The notes under the pieces are model-generated. The model worked only from the letters and a program-made list of their open reading frames with translations. It made no database searches and had not been told where the DNA came from. A stretch of 64,000 nt of DNA from NCBI RefSeq assembly GCF_001696535.1, contig NZ_MBQE01000002.1, positions 496,001 through 560,000 on the forward strand, written 5' to 3'. Positions 25,356 through 34,335 of this stretch are shown one piece after another (position 1 is the first letter of the stretch; every line of letters begins with the position of its first letter). This DNA is from Stappia indica (GTDB lineage: Bacteria; Pseudomonadota; Alphaproteobacteria; Rhizobiales; Stappiaceae). Position numbers and translations under genes: made by a program.

Positions 25356-26090
25356 GTGACGCATTACACGCGGCGACAGACGCTGAGACTGATATTGATG
25401 GCGGGCACGGCTCTTGCGGCCTCGCGCGTGCTTGCCGCCGAATACGGGCGCGGGGCGGGCATGCCCTGGTCGCCGATGTCGGGAGAGGTGCCCTATTACG
25501 GCACTGGAGCGGACCGTTTCTTCAGCCGCGACGAGCGGCTGGCGGTCGCTGCGATCTGCGCAAGGCTGATCCCCAGCGACGAGGATGGGCCGGGGGCGAC
25601 CGAGGCCGACGTCGTCACCTTCATCGACCGGCAGATGGCCGGCTTCTACGGCCGGGCCCAGCACTGGTACATGCAGGGGCCCTTTGCGGAAGGCACCTCG
25701 ACGCAGGGCTATCAGAGCGAACATCCCCCGGCGATGCTCTATCGCCTCGCCCTTGCCGAGCTCGACGAGCATTGCCGGGCGCAGCGCGGCGGCGCCTTCG
25801 CCGAGCTGACCGAGGAAGACCAGGACGCGGTCCTCACCGGGCTCGACGAGGAGGAGATCACCTTCGAGCGCGTCTCCGCCAAGGCCTTCTTCGACCTCGT
25901 CCTGGAAAACACCGTCGAGGGCTTCTTTGCCGACCCGATCTACGGCGGCAACCGCGACATGGTCGGCTGGCGCTATGTCGGCTTCCCCGGCACCCGCTAC
26001 GACTACCGCGACTTCATCGACCACAACGGCGCCGCCATCGCGCTCGAGCCCGTCAGCCTGCAGGGGCGGCCGGGCTGGTCGCAGCCCTGA
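25356..26090 (+). CDS. Gluconate 2-dehydrogenase subunit 3 (gamma) family protein
   Basis: The GTG at 25356 was chosen because GGAGGG lies 5 bases upstream. The product is 244 residues. It begins with a twin-arginine signal (TRRQTLRLI, then a hydrophobic stretch to ASRVLA), so the complex is exported folded. The rest matches the DUF1259-unrelated gluconate-dehydrogenase gamma family (AICARLIPSDEDGPGATEADV, KAFFDLVLENTVEGFF, YGGNRDMVGWRYVGFPG). It serves as chaperone and anchor for the flavoprotein encoded next. It forms a three-gene unit with the FAD subunit and a triheme cytochrome c. Confidence 0.88.
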   Translation: MTHYTRRQTLRLILMAGTALAASRVLAAEYGRGAGMPWSPMSGEVPYYGTGADRFFSRDERLAVAAICARLIPSDEDGPGATEADVVTFIDRQMAGFYGRAQHWYMQGPFAEGTSTQGYQSEHPPAMLYRLALAELDEHCRAQRGGAFAELTEEDQDAVLTGLDEEEITFERVSAKAFFDLVLENTVEGFFADPIYGGNRDMVGWRYVGFPGTRYDYRDFIDHNGAAIALEPVSLQGRPGWSQP

Positions 26091-26113
26091 CCCCAATCGC
26101 CAGAGGGAGACCC

Positions 26114-27874
26114 ATGACCAAGCACCTTCCGCGCGTCGACGTGGTTCTCGTCGGCTTCGGCTGGACCGGGGCGATCTTCGCCGAAAAGCTCACCTCCGCC
26201 GGCCTCGACGTGCTGGCGCTGGAGCGCGGGCCCTGGCGCGACACGCCGTCCGACTTCGCCACCACCTTCGCCCAGGACGAGCTGCGCTACTACTGGCGGC
26301 ACGGGATGTTCCAGGAGGCCGCGCAGGACACCCTGACCTTCCGCAACAACAGCGCCCAGACGGCGCTGCCGATGCGGCGCTGGGGGTCGTTCCTGCCCGG
26401 CAACGGCGTCGGCGGCGCGGGCGTCCACTGGAACGGCCAGACCTATCGCTTCCTTCCTTCCGACTTCGTCGCGCGCAGCCATAACGAGGAGCGCTACGGC
26501 CCGCTGCCCGAGGACATGACGGTGCAGGACTACGGCGTCACCTATGACGAGCTGGAGCCGCATTTCGACTATTTCGAAAAGATCTGCGGCATCTGCGGCC
26601 AGGCCGGCAACGTCAACGGCGAGACCATCGAGGGCGGCAACCCGTTCGAGGGCATGCGCAGCGACCAGTATCCCAACCCGCCGATGCGCATGACCTTCTC
26701 GCAGGACCGCTTCGCCGCCTCCGCCCGGGCGCTGGGGCTCAATCCCTTTCCCGTTCCCTCCGCCAACATGTCGCGCGCCTATGTCAATCCGCTCGGCATG
26801 CAGCTCGCGCCCTGCACCTATTGCGGCTTTTGCGAGAAGCACGGCTGCGGCAACTATTCCAAGGCCTCGCCGCAGACGACGATCATTCCCGTATTGATGC
26901 AGCGGCCGAATTTCGGCCTGCGCACCAATTCCGAGGTGCTGTCGGTGGAAAAGACGCCCGACGGCAAGCATGCGACCGGCGTCACCTATGTGGACACCAG
27001 CGGCGAGGTCTGGTTCCAGCCCGCCGACATCGTCATCCTGTGTGCCTATCCGCTGCAGAACACGCGGCTGCTGCTCCTGTCGGAGATCGGCACGCCCTAC
27101 GATCCGCGCAGCGGCGAAGGCGTCGTCGGCAAGAACTACTGTTACCAGGTGATGTCCTCGGCGACGGTGTTCTTCGAGGAGGAATACACCAACGGCTTCG
27201 TCGGGGCGGGCGCGCTCGGCATGGTCGTCGACGACTACAACGGCGACAATTTCGACCATTCGGGCCTCGGCTTCATCGGCGGCGGCTATATCGCCTGCGG
27301 CACCACCAATGCCCGGCCGATCGAGAGCCACCCGGTGCCCGAGGACGTGCCGCGCTGGGGCTCCGCCTGGAAGAAGGCGGTGCGGGAGAACTTCCTGAAG
27401 ACCACCAGCGTCGGCGTGCACGGTTCGTCGATGGCCCATCGCAGCAACCATCTCGACCTCGACCCGACCTACAAGGACGTGTGGGGCCGCCCGCTGCTGC
27501 GGATGACCTACGACTTCACGCTCAACGACCGCCGCCTGACCGAGCACCTGACGCCGATTGCCGAGGAGATCGCCCGCGGCATGGGCGGCGCGCATGTGAA
27601 GGTGAACAACCGCCGCGGCTCCTACGACAGCAAGCCCTATCAGACGACGCACAACACGGGAGGCACCATCATGGGTACGGATCCGGCGACCAGCGTCGTC
27701 AACCGCTACGGCCAGAGCTGGGATCTGCCGAATCTGTTCGTCACCGGCGCCGGGCTCTTCCCGCAGAATGCCGGCTACAACCCGACCGGCTCGGTCGGTG
27801 CGCTTGCCTACTGGTCGGTCGATGCCATCATCAATCGCTACCTGCCGGACCCCGGCCCGCTGGTGCGCTCATGA
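26114..27874 (+). CDS. GMC-type FAD subunit of a membrane-bound gluconate/2-ketogluconate-like dehydrogenase
   Basis: The ATG at 26114 follows AGGGAGA and gives 586 residues. The FAD motif is GFGWTG (14-19). The cysteine cluster CTYCGFCEKHGCGN typical of gluconate 2-dehydrogenase alpha subunits follows in the middle, and the catalytic His/Asn region is at THNTGGTIMG and NAGYNPTGSVGALAYW. It lacks its own signal peptide and should be carried out by the Tat signal of the gamma subunit. It oxidises a sugar acid or polyol in the periplasm and passes electrons to the cytochrome c encoded next (4-base overlap). The exact substrate is uncertain. Confidence 0.88.
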   Translation: MTKHLPRVDVVLVGFGWTGAIFAEKLTSAGLDVLALERGPWRDTPSDFATTFAQDELRYYWRHGMFQEAAQDTLTFRNNSAQTALPMRRWGSFLPGNGVGGAGVHWNGQTYRFLPSDFVARSHNEERYGPLPEDMTVQDYGVTYDELEPHFDYFEKICGICGQAGNVNGETIEGGNPFEGMRSDQYPNPPMRMTFSQDRFAASARALGLNPFPVPSANMSRAYVNPLGMQLAPCTYCGFCEKHGCGNYSKASPQTTIIPVLMQRPNFGLRTNSEVLSVEKTPDGKHATGVTYVDTSGEVWFQPADIVILCAYPLQNTRLLLLSEIGTPYDPRSGEGVVGKNYCYQVMSSATVFFEEEYTNGFVGAGALGMVVDDYNGDNFDHSGLGFIGGGYIACGTTNARPIESHPVPEDVPRWGSAWKKAVRENFLKTTSVGVHGSSMAHRSNHLDLDPTYKDVWGRPLLRMTYDFTLNDRRLTEHLTPIAEEIARGMGGAHVKVNNRRGSYDSKPYQTTHNTGGTIMGTDPATSVVNRYGQSWDLPNLFVTGAGLFPQNAGYNPTGSVGALAYWSVDAIINRYLPDPGPLVRS

Positions 27875-29112
27875 GCCGGCTTCGCGGCGCCCTGCTGGCG
27901 GGCACCTTCGCCGGCGCGCTGGGCTTTGGGATCGCTCCTGCCGCGATGGCGCAGGAGCTCTCCTTCTCGCAGGTGGAGCGCGGCCGCTACCTTGCGACCG
28001 CCAGCGACTGCGTCGCCTGCCACACCAATATCGAGGAAGACGGCAAGCCCTATGCGGGCGGGCGCGGACTGGCGACGCCGTTCGGCACCATCTATTCCAC
28101 CAACCTGACGCCGGACGAGACCACCGGCCTCGGGCGTTGGAGCCGCGAGGAATTCTACCGGGCGCTCAACGAGGGGCTCAGCCGCGACGGATCGCATCTC
28201 TATCCGGCGATGCCCTATCCGTATTTCACCAAGATGTCCCGCAAGGATGCGGATGCGATCTTCGCCTATCTGCGCTCGCTGGAGCCGGTGACGGCGGAGA
28301 TCCCGGAGAACGAGCTTCCCTTCCCGCTCAGCATCCGCATGTCGGTGGCCGGCTGGAAGCTGCTGTTCTTCGACAAGGTGGACTTCGCGGTCGATCCCGA
28401 CCAGTCGGAGGAGTGGAACCGCGGCCGCTACCTCGTCGATGCGCTCGGCCATTGCGGCGCCTGCCATACGGGCAAGAACGCGCTGGGCGCCGACAAGGAC
28501 GACCAGTATCTGCGCGGGGGCACCCTCGACAACTGGTACGCGCCCAACATCCGCGGCGGCATCAACGGCGGGCTCGCCGACTGGGAGGCGGAGGACATCG
28601 TCCGCTTTCTGGGGGAGGGGCGCTCGCGCCACACCGCGCCGATGCAGCGCATGGGCGAGGTCGTCGGCCTGTCGACGCAGCATCTGCGCGACGAGGACCT
28701 GATGGCGATCGCGGTCTATCTCAAGAGCCTCGACGACGAACCGCGCGAGGAGGCGGAGGCGCCGACGCAGGCGCGTCTCGACACCGGCGAGGCGATCTAT
28801 TTCGACAATTGCGCCGCCTGTCACTCGGCCGACCGTTCGGGCGTTCCCGACATCTTCGCCTCGCTGGAAAGCTCCAACAAGGTGACGGCGGAAGACCCGT
28901 CGACGGCCATCCGCATCATTCTCGCCGGCGCGCGGGCGCAGCAGACCGAGGCGGTGCCGAGCCAGATCGCCATGCCGCCCTTCGCCTGGAAGCTGACCGA
29001 CCAGCAGGTGGCCGATGTCGTCACCTATCTGCGCGCCGTCTCGGATCGCAAGGCCAGCCCCGTCTCGGCCGGCGCGGTCGAGGACATGCGAACCTATCTC
29101 CAGGAAAAATGA
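27871..29112 (+). CDS. Triheme cytochrome c subunit of the dehydrogenase
   Basis: The ATG at 27871 overlaps the FAD-subunit stop by 4 bases. The 413-residue protein has a signal peptide cut near AMA-QE and three heme-c sites: C47-V-A-C-H51, C195-G-A-C-H199 and C314-A-A-C-H318. The length and triheme layout match the cytochrome subunits of gluconate, 2-ketogluconate and alcohol dehydrogenases. It would relay electrons from the periplasmic flavoprotein to ubiquinone or a terminal oxidase. Confidence 0.92.
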   Translation: MSRLRGALLAGTFAGALGFGIAPAAMAQELSFSQVERGRYLATASDCVACHTNIEEDGKPYAGGRGLATPFGTIYSTNLTPDETTGLGRWSREEFYRALNEGLSRDGSHLYPAMPYPYFTKMSRKDADAIFAYLRSLEPVTAEIPENELPFPLSIRMSVAGWKLLFFDKVDFAVDPDQSEEWNRGRYLVDALGHCGACHTGKNALGADKDDQYLRGGTLDNWYAPNIRGGINGGLADWEAEDIVRFLGEGRSRHTAPMQRMGEVVGLSTQHLRDEDLMAIAVYLKSLDDEPREEAEAPTQARLDTGEAIYFDNCAACHSADRSGVPDIFASLESSNKVTAEDPSTAIRIILAGARAQQTEAVPSQIAMPPFAWKLTDQQVADVVTYLRAVSDRKASPVSAGAVEDMRTYLQEK

Positions 29113-29120
29113 GGCCACCG

Positions 29121-29657
29121 ATGATCCGCCAGCTCTCCGGCCCGGCGCTCTGCGTCCCCGCTCTCGCCCTGCTGCTGGCCGCCCCCGCGGCGGCGCAGAC
29201 GATCTACCTCGGCGAGCAGGAGGTCGACACCGCGGATCGCGGTGCGGTTCGCGCGGCCATCGAGCGGTGCGCCGCGCTGGCCGCGGCCGCGCCGGGTGCG
29301 CAGCAGGCGGCTTCCTTCACCCGCGGTTCGGCAACCCCGCAGCCCTCGAATGCGGCGCCGGCCGCGCCCGCGGAAGAGCAGCAGTCTTCTTCGGACGAAA
29401 CGCCGGCAGCAGAAGACCCCGTCGACCGCGACGCCCTGTCGTTGTCCGTCGATGCGCTCGCCTCCTCCGGCGAGGGAAGCGTCGCGTCCGGCGACGGGGG
29501 CGGCAGCGGCACCCGCCCGCCCGGCACGTCCGCAGAGCCCGACCAGAGCGGCGAGGGCGAAAGCCGAGAGGGCGCGAGCGACGCCGCGGCAGGAGACGAT
29601 GGGGCAATGGCGTCCGTCACCCTGCAGGCCTGCAAGGAGGCCGGCCTCGTCTATTGA
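29121..29657 (+). CDS. Secreted acidic Pro/Ser/Gly-rich hypothetical protein
   Basis: I do not recognise this 178-residue protein. A signal peptide ends near residue 27 (PAAAQ-TI). The mature part has a short folded-looking start with ERC, a long low-complexity Ala/Pro/Ser/Glu/Gly region, and a C-terminal LQACKEAG. The two cysteines could form one disulfide. GAGG lies 6 bases before the ATG at 29121, and an ATG at 29109 overlapping the cytochrome stop is the alternative start. It follows the dehydrogenase genes directly, so it may be an accessory of that complex. Confidence 0.65.
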   Translation: MIRQLSGPALCVPALALLLAAPAAAQTIYLGEQEVDTADRGAVRAAIERCAALAAAAPGAQQAASFTRGSATPQPSNAAPAAPAEEQQSSSDETPAAEDPVDRDALSLSVDALASSGEGSVASGDGGGSGTRPPGTSAEPDQSGEGESREGASDAAAGDDGAMASVTLQACKEAGLVY

Positions 29658-29673
29658 CGGGCAACAGGGCCGG

Positions 29674-29883
29674 TCACGCCAGGATCCTCATCACGAGGAC
29701 CAGCACGACAAATCCGACAAGTCCGGAAATGAACACGATGCGCCTGCGGCGCGTGCGCAGGATGATCTCGCCCTGGCGCGCGTCCTCGGCCGCGACGGTC
29801 GGCGCTTCGGTCTCGGCCTTGCGGCTCCGGGCGGAGGGTGTCAGCTCCGGAGCGTCTGGATGCCGGGTCTCGTCCGGAGTCAT
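29674..29883 (-). CDS. Small single-span membrane protein
   Basis: The 69-residue protein has a polar acidic N-terminal half, a basic RTRRRR patch and one C-terminal membrane helix (FISGLVGFVVLVLVM). The ATG at 29883 has GAGGAG upstream. It is the last gene of a minus-strand trio with DUF305 (10-bp gap) and another small membrane protein. No function is known. Confidence 0.65.
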   Translation of the reverse strand: MTPDETRHPDAPELTPSARSRKAETEAPTVAAEDARQGEIILRTRRRRIVFISGLVGFVVLVLVMRILA

Positions 29884-29893
29884 GGCGATCTCC

Positions 29894-30430
29894 TCAGTTT
29901 GCGCTTGGGTTGGGGTTGCTGTCGGCCGGGGCATCGCGGCCCGATGCGCGATAGGACGGCAGCACCGGCGCGTCGGCGGCAGGCGGATCGGCTTCGAGCT
30001 CCTCGATCAGCTCTTGCATCTCGTCGATCTCGCGCACCTGCGCCTCGATGATCCCGTCGGCCAGCTTGCGCACCCGCGGATCGCGGATATTGGCGCGCTC
30101 GCTGGTCAGGATGGCGATGGAGTGGTGCGGGATCATCGCCTTCATGTAGCTGACGTCGTCGACCGTGGCCTGGCTGCGGACCAGCCAGAGCGACAGCGCG
30201 AAGATGCCGGCGGCAAGGACCAGGATCGCGGCGTTGAGCTGCTTGCGCGGATACATCGGCCACATGAAGCCCATCATCACCACCGCCATCACCGCGCCCA
30301 TCAGCAGGGCCATCCAGGTGCGCGTCTGGCTGTAGGCGATGTGGTCGAGCGCGTAGGTGTTGAGATACATCAGGACGAACATCACCACGGTCGACGTGGC
30401 GATCATCGCGAGAAACCGGCGATAGGACAT
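29894..30430 (-). CDS. DUF305-family membrane protein
   Basis: The ATG at 30430 has GGGAG upstream and gives 178 residues. Three hydrophobic segments are followed by the DUF305 core with MIPHHSIAI and a helical acidic tail. DUF305 proteins are ferritin-like helical proteins often linked to copper or stress. The HH pair and nearby methionines could bind metal. The gene lies between two small membrane-protein genes and is probably co-transcribed with both. Confidence 0.85.
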   Translation of the reverse strand: MSYRRFLAMIATSTVVMFVLMYLNTYALDHIAYSQTRTWMALLMGAVMAVVMMGFMWPMYPRKQLNAAILVLAAGIFALSLWLVRSQATVDDVSYMKAMIPHHSIAILTSERANIRDPRVRKLADGIIEAQVREIDEMQELIEELEADPPAADAPVLPSYRASGRDAPADSNPNPSAN

Positions 30431-30455
30431 GACTGCTCCCTGGTTGGCCGCCGGC

Positions 30456-30665
30456 TCACTCCTGCCCCAGCAGGCCCAGCCCGGTGCCGATGGCACCGGT
30501 GCCGGTGCTGGCGGCAAAGCCCCACGCCACCATCGCTGCGGCCAGCGGTTCGCGGATGAAGAGGCCCAGCTCGCCGATCGACTGGAGATAGCCGACAGCC
30601 GCGGCGCATCCGGCAAGGAGGCCGGTCGTCAGGTCGACGAGGAGAAATCGGTTGAGCCGGGTCAT
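30456..30665 (-). CDS. Small two-span membrane protein
   Basis: The 69-residue protein has two hydrophobic segments around a short loop, a basic N-terminus (TRLNR) and a Gly-rich C-terminus. No family is recognised. The ATG has no clear ribosome-binding site, and the EcfG-type -10 element lies only 8 bp upstream, so the mRNA may be leaderless. It is first in a three-gene unit with DUF305. Confidence 0.6.
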   Translation of the reverse strand: MTRLNRFLLVDLTTGLLAGCAAAVGYLQSIGELGLFIREPLAAAMVAWGFAASTGTGAIGTGLGLLGQE

Positions 30666-30673
30666 GCAGGACG

Positions 30674-30698
30674 AACCGGCCCGGCGGCCTTATGTTCC
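30674..30698 (-). promoter_or_regulatory. EcfG-type promoter of the DUF305 trio
   Basis: On the minus strand GGAAC (30694-30698) and GGTT (30674-30677) are 16 bp apart. The -10 element is 8 bp from the ATG at 30665, which implies a leaderless or nearly leaderless transcript. Confidence 0.55.
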
Positions 30699-30881
30699 GT
30701 GCCCGTCCCCCGGACGATCCTCTGCCCGTGGCGCTGGCGCGGTGAGGCGCGCTGCCGTCGCCTCGTCGGCGGCGGGGTAGGCGGCGTCGCGGAGCGCGCG
30801 TCGGCGCTGGCGGCGCAGGGCATGGTCGCGGGCCCAGCCGGGCAGCAGTTCGGCCATCAGGCCTTGCAGTCGGTTCCACAT
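30690..30881 (-). CDS. Small basic hypothetical protein
   Basis: The protein has 63 residues and is Arg/Ala-rich, with a short amphipathic start (MWNRLQGLMAELLPGW). AGGAGG lies upstream of the ATG at 30881, which makes the gene credible. An EcfG-type promoter begins 23 bp upstream, back to back with the Ku promoter. No family is recognised. Confidence 0.6.
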   Translation of the reverse strand: MWNRLQGLMAELLPGWARDHALRRQRRRALRDAAYPAADEATAARLTAPAPRAEDRPGDGHGT

Positions 30882-30904
30882 CTGTCGGTCCTCCTGTCGA
30901 TCCC

Positions 30905-30929
30905 AACACGGCAGGAGCCTGCGTGTTCC
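30905..30929 (-). promoter_or_regulatory. EcfG-type promoter of the 63-residue gene
   Basis: On the minus strand GGAAC (30925-30929) and TGTT (30905-30908) are 16 bp apart, 23 bp upstream of the start. It is divergent from the ku promoter, and the two -35 elements are separated by 16 bp. Confidence 0.66.
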
Positions 30930-30945
30930 GTGCAAGGCGCGGCAG

Positions 30946-30971
30946 GGAACATGATCGCGCCCCGATGCGTT
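30946..30971 (+). promoter_or_regulatory. EcfG-type promoter of ku (first copy)
   Basis: GGAAC at 30946-30950 and CGTT at 30968-30971 are 17 bp apart, a perfect consensus, 59 bp upstream of the ATG. Confidence 0.8.
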
Positions 30972-31030
30972 CGGTTCTCTGGAACCGGGGTTCTCCGGGA
31001 CCGGTTCGGCAGGCGAGAGGGGAGAACGGC

Positions 31031-31879
31031 ATGGCACCGCGCAGCTTCTGGAAGGGCTATCTGCGGCTTTCGCTCGTCACCTGCCGGGTGGCGATGATGC
31101 CGGCCACCACCACCGGCAAGAAGATCCGCTTCCATACGCTGAACCGCGACACCGGCAACCGGGTCGAGAGCCGCTATGTCGACGAAAAGACCGGCAAGCC
31201 GGTGCGCGAGCAGGATCAGCGGCGCGGCTATCCGATTTCCGAGGACAAGCTGATCGTGATGGAGGAGGACGAGCTCGACGCAGTGGCGCTCGACAGCACC
31301 CGCATGATCGACATCGAGACCTTCGTCCCGCGCGATGATATCGGCTGGATCTACCTGGATGACGCCCATTACCTGACGCCGGACGACAAGATCGCCGAGG
31401 AGGCCTTCGCCGTCATCCGCGAGGCGATGGCCGCCACCGGCACGGTCGGCATCGCCCGGCTGGTGCTCTATCGCCGCGAGCGGGCGGTGATGCTGGAGCC
31501 GCGCGGCAAGGGCATCGTCGTGTGGACGCTGCGCTACGGCGACGAGGTCCGCGAGGCGGAGGACTATTTCGCCGATATCGACACGTCGCAGCCCGAGCCG
31601 AAGGCGCTGAAGCTGATCGGCAAACTGATCGAGGAGCGCACGGCCGACTGGTCCGGCGAGATGGTCACCGACCCGGTGCAGAAGCGCCTGAAGGCGATCA
31701 TCGCGGCGAAGAAGCGCAAGCAGAAACCGAAGGCGCCGCGCAAGTCTGCAAAACACGACGAGGGCGATGCGCCGCAGGAGACATCCGGCAACGTGGTGTC
31801 GATCATGGACGCCCTGCGCAAGAGCGTTGCGGCGGAAAAGGCGTCGGACAAGAAATCCTCCGGCAAATCCCGACGCTAG
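31031..31879 (+). CDS. ku: Non-homologous end joining protein Ku (first copy)
   Basis: The ATG at 31031 follows GGGGAG and gives 282 residues. The bacterial Ku core is clear from WKGYLRLSLVTCRVAMMPAT through RYVDEKTGKPVREQDQRRGY and the DNA-ring region to PVQKRLKAIIAAKKR, followed by a basic, disordered Lys-rich tail. Ku threads onto broken DNA ends and recruits LigD. The gene converges on ligD with a 4-base overlap of the two stops. A second Ku is encoded upstream of ligD, so the two could form a heterodimer or serve different conditions. A perfect EcfG-type promoter precedes it. Confidence 0.93.
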   Translation: MAPRSFWKGYLRLSLVTCRVAMMPATTTGKKIRFHTLNRDTGNRVESRYVDEKTGKPVREQDQRRGYPISEDKLIVMEEDELDAVALDSTRMIDIETFVPRDDIGWIYLDDAHYLTPDDKIAEEAFAVIREAMAATGTVGIARLVLYRRERAVMLEPRGKGIVVWTLRYGDEVREAEDYFADIDTSQPEPKALKLIGKLIEERTADWSGEMVTDPVQKRLKAIIAAKKRKQKPKAPRKSAKHDEGDAPQETSGNVVSIMDALRKSVAAEKASDKKSSGKSRR

Positions 31880-34332
31880 CTTTTTCGCTTCGTCGCCGCC
31901 TTCGGCTTCAGTACGGCTTCGGCCTTGCGGAAATCCGCCCAGGGATCCTCGTCCAGACTGTCGAGCCGGGCCATCGCATTCACCACCGTGAAATGGCCGG
32001 AGCCGATGGACGGGTCGAGTTCGTCCCAGGCGAGCGGCATGGCGACCGTCGCACCCTCGCGGGCGCGGGACGAATAGGGGGCGATGGCGGTGTTGTTGCG
32101 CCCGTTGCGCAGGTAGTCGACGAAGATCCGCCCCTTGCGCGCCGCCTTGGTCGACCTGGCGATGAAGAGCTCCGGATCGTCCGCCTCCATCGCCTCGGCA
32201 ATGTCGCGGGCAAAGCCCTTCACCTCGTCCCAGCCCGCCTTCGGCTTCAACGGCGCGACCACATGCAGGCCCTTGCCGCCGGTCGTCTTGACGAAGGGCA
32301 CGAGGCCGGCATCCTCCAGCCGGTCCCGCACCTGGCGGGCGGCGTCCAGCATCACCGGCCAGTCGACGCCCTCGCCCGGATCGAGGTCGATTACCACCTG
32401 GTCGGGCCGCTCCAGATCGTCGAGCGAGGCCTGCCAGGGATGGATCTCCAGCGCCGCGCCCTGGACGAGGCCGATCAGCCCGTGGAGCGAGTCGATGGCG
32501 ATCAGGCTGTCGCCGTCGTCGCCGAGCGGGTCCTGCCGGGTCAGGATCTCGCCGTTCATCCCCTTCCACGCATGTTTCTGGAAGAAGCATTTCTGCGCCG
32601 TTCCGCGCGGGCAGCGCAGCAGGGCGAGGGGGCGCGCGACGACCAGCGGCGCCATGAAGCGCCAGACTTGCGTGTAATAGTCGGCAAGCCCTTCCTTGGT
32701 GACGCCTGCATCGGCCCAGTAGACCCGGTCCGGGTGGGTGAGTTTGATGCTCGGCCGCGGCTGCGCCGGGGGATCGTCCTTGTCCGTCGGCGCCTCGCGG
32801 GTGACGTCGCGCGCCGCCTTGTCCTCGCGCAGGCCGCGGAAGGAGGCGTGGCGCACGCGCCGGTCCGCCGTCCAGCTGCGGAACTCGACCTCGGCGACCA
32901 GCTCCGGCTTGACGAAGCGCACTCCGCGCCGTGCGGTGGCATCCAGCCGCCCGGCAAAGGGCGAGGTCTTGCGCTCGATCGCGTGCAGCCGCTCGTAGAG
33001 ATCCTCGGCCACCGCCCGGGAAAAGCCGGTGCCCACCCGCCCGGCATGACGCAACTCGCCGTCCTCGTAAATGCCGAGCACCAGCGAGCCGATCGCCTCG
33101 TCCGACACGGAGGAGGGCATATAGCCGGCGACGACCATTTCCTGCCGTTCGCCGCATTTCGACTTGATCCAGTCCTTGCTGCGGCCGGAGCGATAGGGGC
33201 CGGAGGCGCGCTTGGAGATGACGCCTTCCAGGCTCAGCCGGCAGGCATGGCGCAGCACCATCTCGCCGTCTTCCTCGAAATGCTCGCTGTAGCGCAGCAC
33301 CTCCGGCGCCTTGGCCAGCAGCCGTTGCAGCGCCGCCTTGCGCGTGTCGAGCCGCACGCCGGTCAGGTCGCGGCCGTCGAGATGCAGAAGATCGAAGGCG
33401 ACATAGACGAACCGGTCCGTGCGTCCGGCGCTGAGATCGGCCTGCAGCGCGGAAAAGTCCGAGGCACCGCCCGAGGCCTCGACCACCAGCTCCCCGTCCA
33501 GCACAGCCTGCTGCACGGGCAGGGCGGCCAGCGCCTTGGCCACGTCCGGGCCGAACCGCTCCGTCCAGTCGAGGCCGCTGCGGGTCAGCAGCACGGCCTT
33601 GCCGTCCTCGATCCGCGCCTGCAGCCGGTAGCCATCGAACTTGATCTCGTGGATCCATCCCTTTGCCGTCGGGGCATGCCGTTTCAGCGTCGCCAGCTGC
33701 GGCGGCACGAAATCCGGCATCTTGGCCTTTTTCGAGCCCTTGAGGGGGGCGTCGGGTTTCCGCCCGCCCGTTTCCTTACCGCCCATCTCCGCCTTGCCGG
33801 CTTCGTTCAGGATGTCGGGTTCGTCCTCGTCCCGCGCGTGTTCGTCCTCGCTCTTGATCAGCAGCCAGTTGTTGCGCTTTTCCCGGCCCTTGCGGGCCAT
33901 GCGCACCAGATGCCAGCGGCCTTTCAGCTTGTCGCCTTCCAGCGTGAATTCCAGATGCCCCTTGGCGAGCCCCTTCTCCGCATCGCCCTCCGGCGTCCAG
34001 CTCCCCTTGTCCCAGATCGCGACCGTGCCGGCGCCGTATTCGCCCTTAGGGATCGTGCCTTCGAAACTGCCATAGGCCAGCGGGTGGTCCTCCACCTCGA
34101 CAGCCAGCCGCTTGACGCCGGCGACCAGGCTCGGGCCCCGGGTCACCGCCCAGCTCTTGTAGACGCCGCCGAGCTCCAGCCGCAGGTCGTAGTGCAGCCG
34201 CCGGGCGTGGTGCTCCTGGATGACGAAGCTGTGTTCGGTGCCTCCCTTCTTGGAAGCCTTTCCCTTCGGCTCCCCCTTTGGTTCCGGTGTCGCAGCGAAA
34301 TCCCGCTTGCGGCGGTAGGTTTCGAGAGACAT
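31876..34332 (-). CDS. ligD: ATP-dependent DNA ligase LigD with phosphoesterase, ligase and polymerase domains
   Basis: The 818-residue protein has all three NHEJ modules in the order phosphoesterase, ligase, polymerase. The phosphoesterase starts at about residue 35 (FVIQEHHARRLHYDLRLELGG). The ligase nucleotidyl site is K231 in KFDGYR, and the oligonucleotide-binding region follows. The polymerase lies from about residue 535, with the DLDPGEG metal motif and TTGGKGLHV. This is the order found in Pseudomonas LigD, not the mycobacterial order. Its start is 3 bp after the second ku gene, so ku and ligD are co-translated, probably under the otsA promoter upstream. Confidence 0.95.
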   Translation of the reverse strand: MSLETYRRKRDFAATPEPKGEPKGKASKKGGTEHSFVIQEHHARRLHYDLRLELGGVYKSWAVTRGPSLVAGVKRLAVEVEDHPLAYGSFEGTIPKGEYGAGTVAIWDKGSWTPEGDAEKGLAKGHLEFTLEGDKLKGRWHLVRMARKGREKRNNWLLIKSEDEHARDEDEPDILNEAGKAEMGGKETGGRKPDAPLKGSKKAKMPDFVPPQLATLKRHAPTAKGWIHEIKFDGYRLQARIEDGKAVLLTRSGLDWTERFGPDVAKALAALPVQQAVLDGELVVEASGGASDFSALQADLSAGRTDRFVYVAFDLLHLDGRDLTGVRLDTRKAALQRLLAKAPEVLRYSEHFEEDGEMVLRHACRLSLEGVISKRASGPYRSGRSKDWIKSKCGERQEMVVAGYMPSSVSDEAIGSLVLGIYEDGELRHAGRVGTGFSRAVAEDLYERLHAIERKTSPFAGRLDATARRGVRFVKPELVAEVEFRSWTADRRVRHASFRGLREDKAARDVTREAPTDKDDPPAQPRPSIKLTHPDRVYWADAGVTKEGLADYYTQVWRFMAPLVVARPLALLRCPRGTAQKCFFQKHAWKGMNGEILTRQDPLGDDGDSLIAIDSLHGLIGLVQGAALEIHPWQASLDDLERPDQVVIDLDPGEGVDWPVMLDAARQVRDRLEDAGLVPFVKTTGGKGLHVVAPLKPKAGWDEVKGFARDIAEAMEADDPELFIARSTKAARKGRIFVDYLRNGRNNTAIAPYSSRAREGATVAMPLAWDELDPSIGSGHFTVVNAMARLDSLDEDPWADFRKAEAVLKPKAATKRKS

Positions 34333-34335
34333 GGC

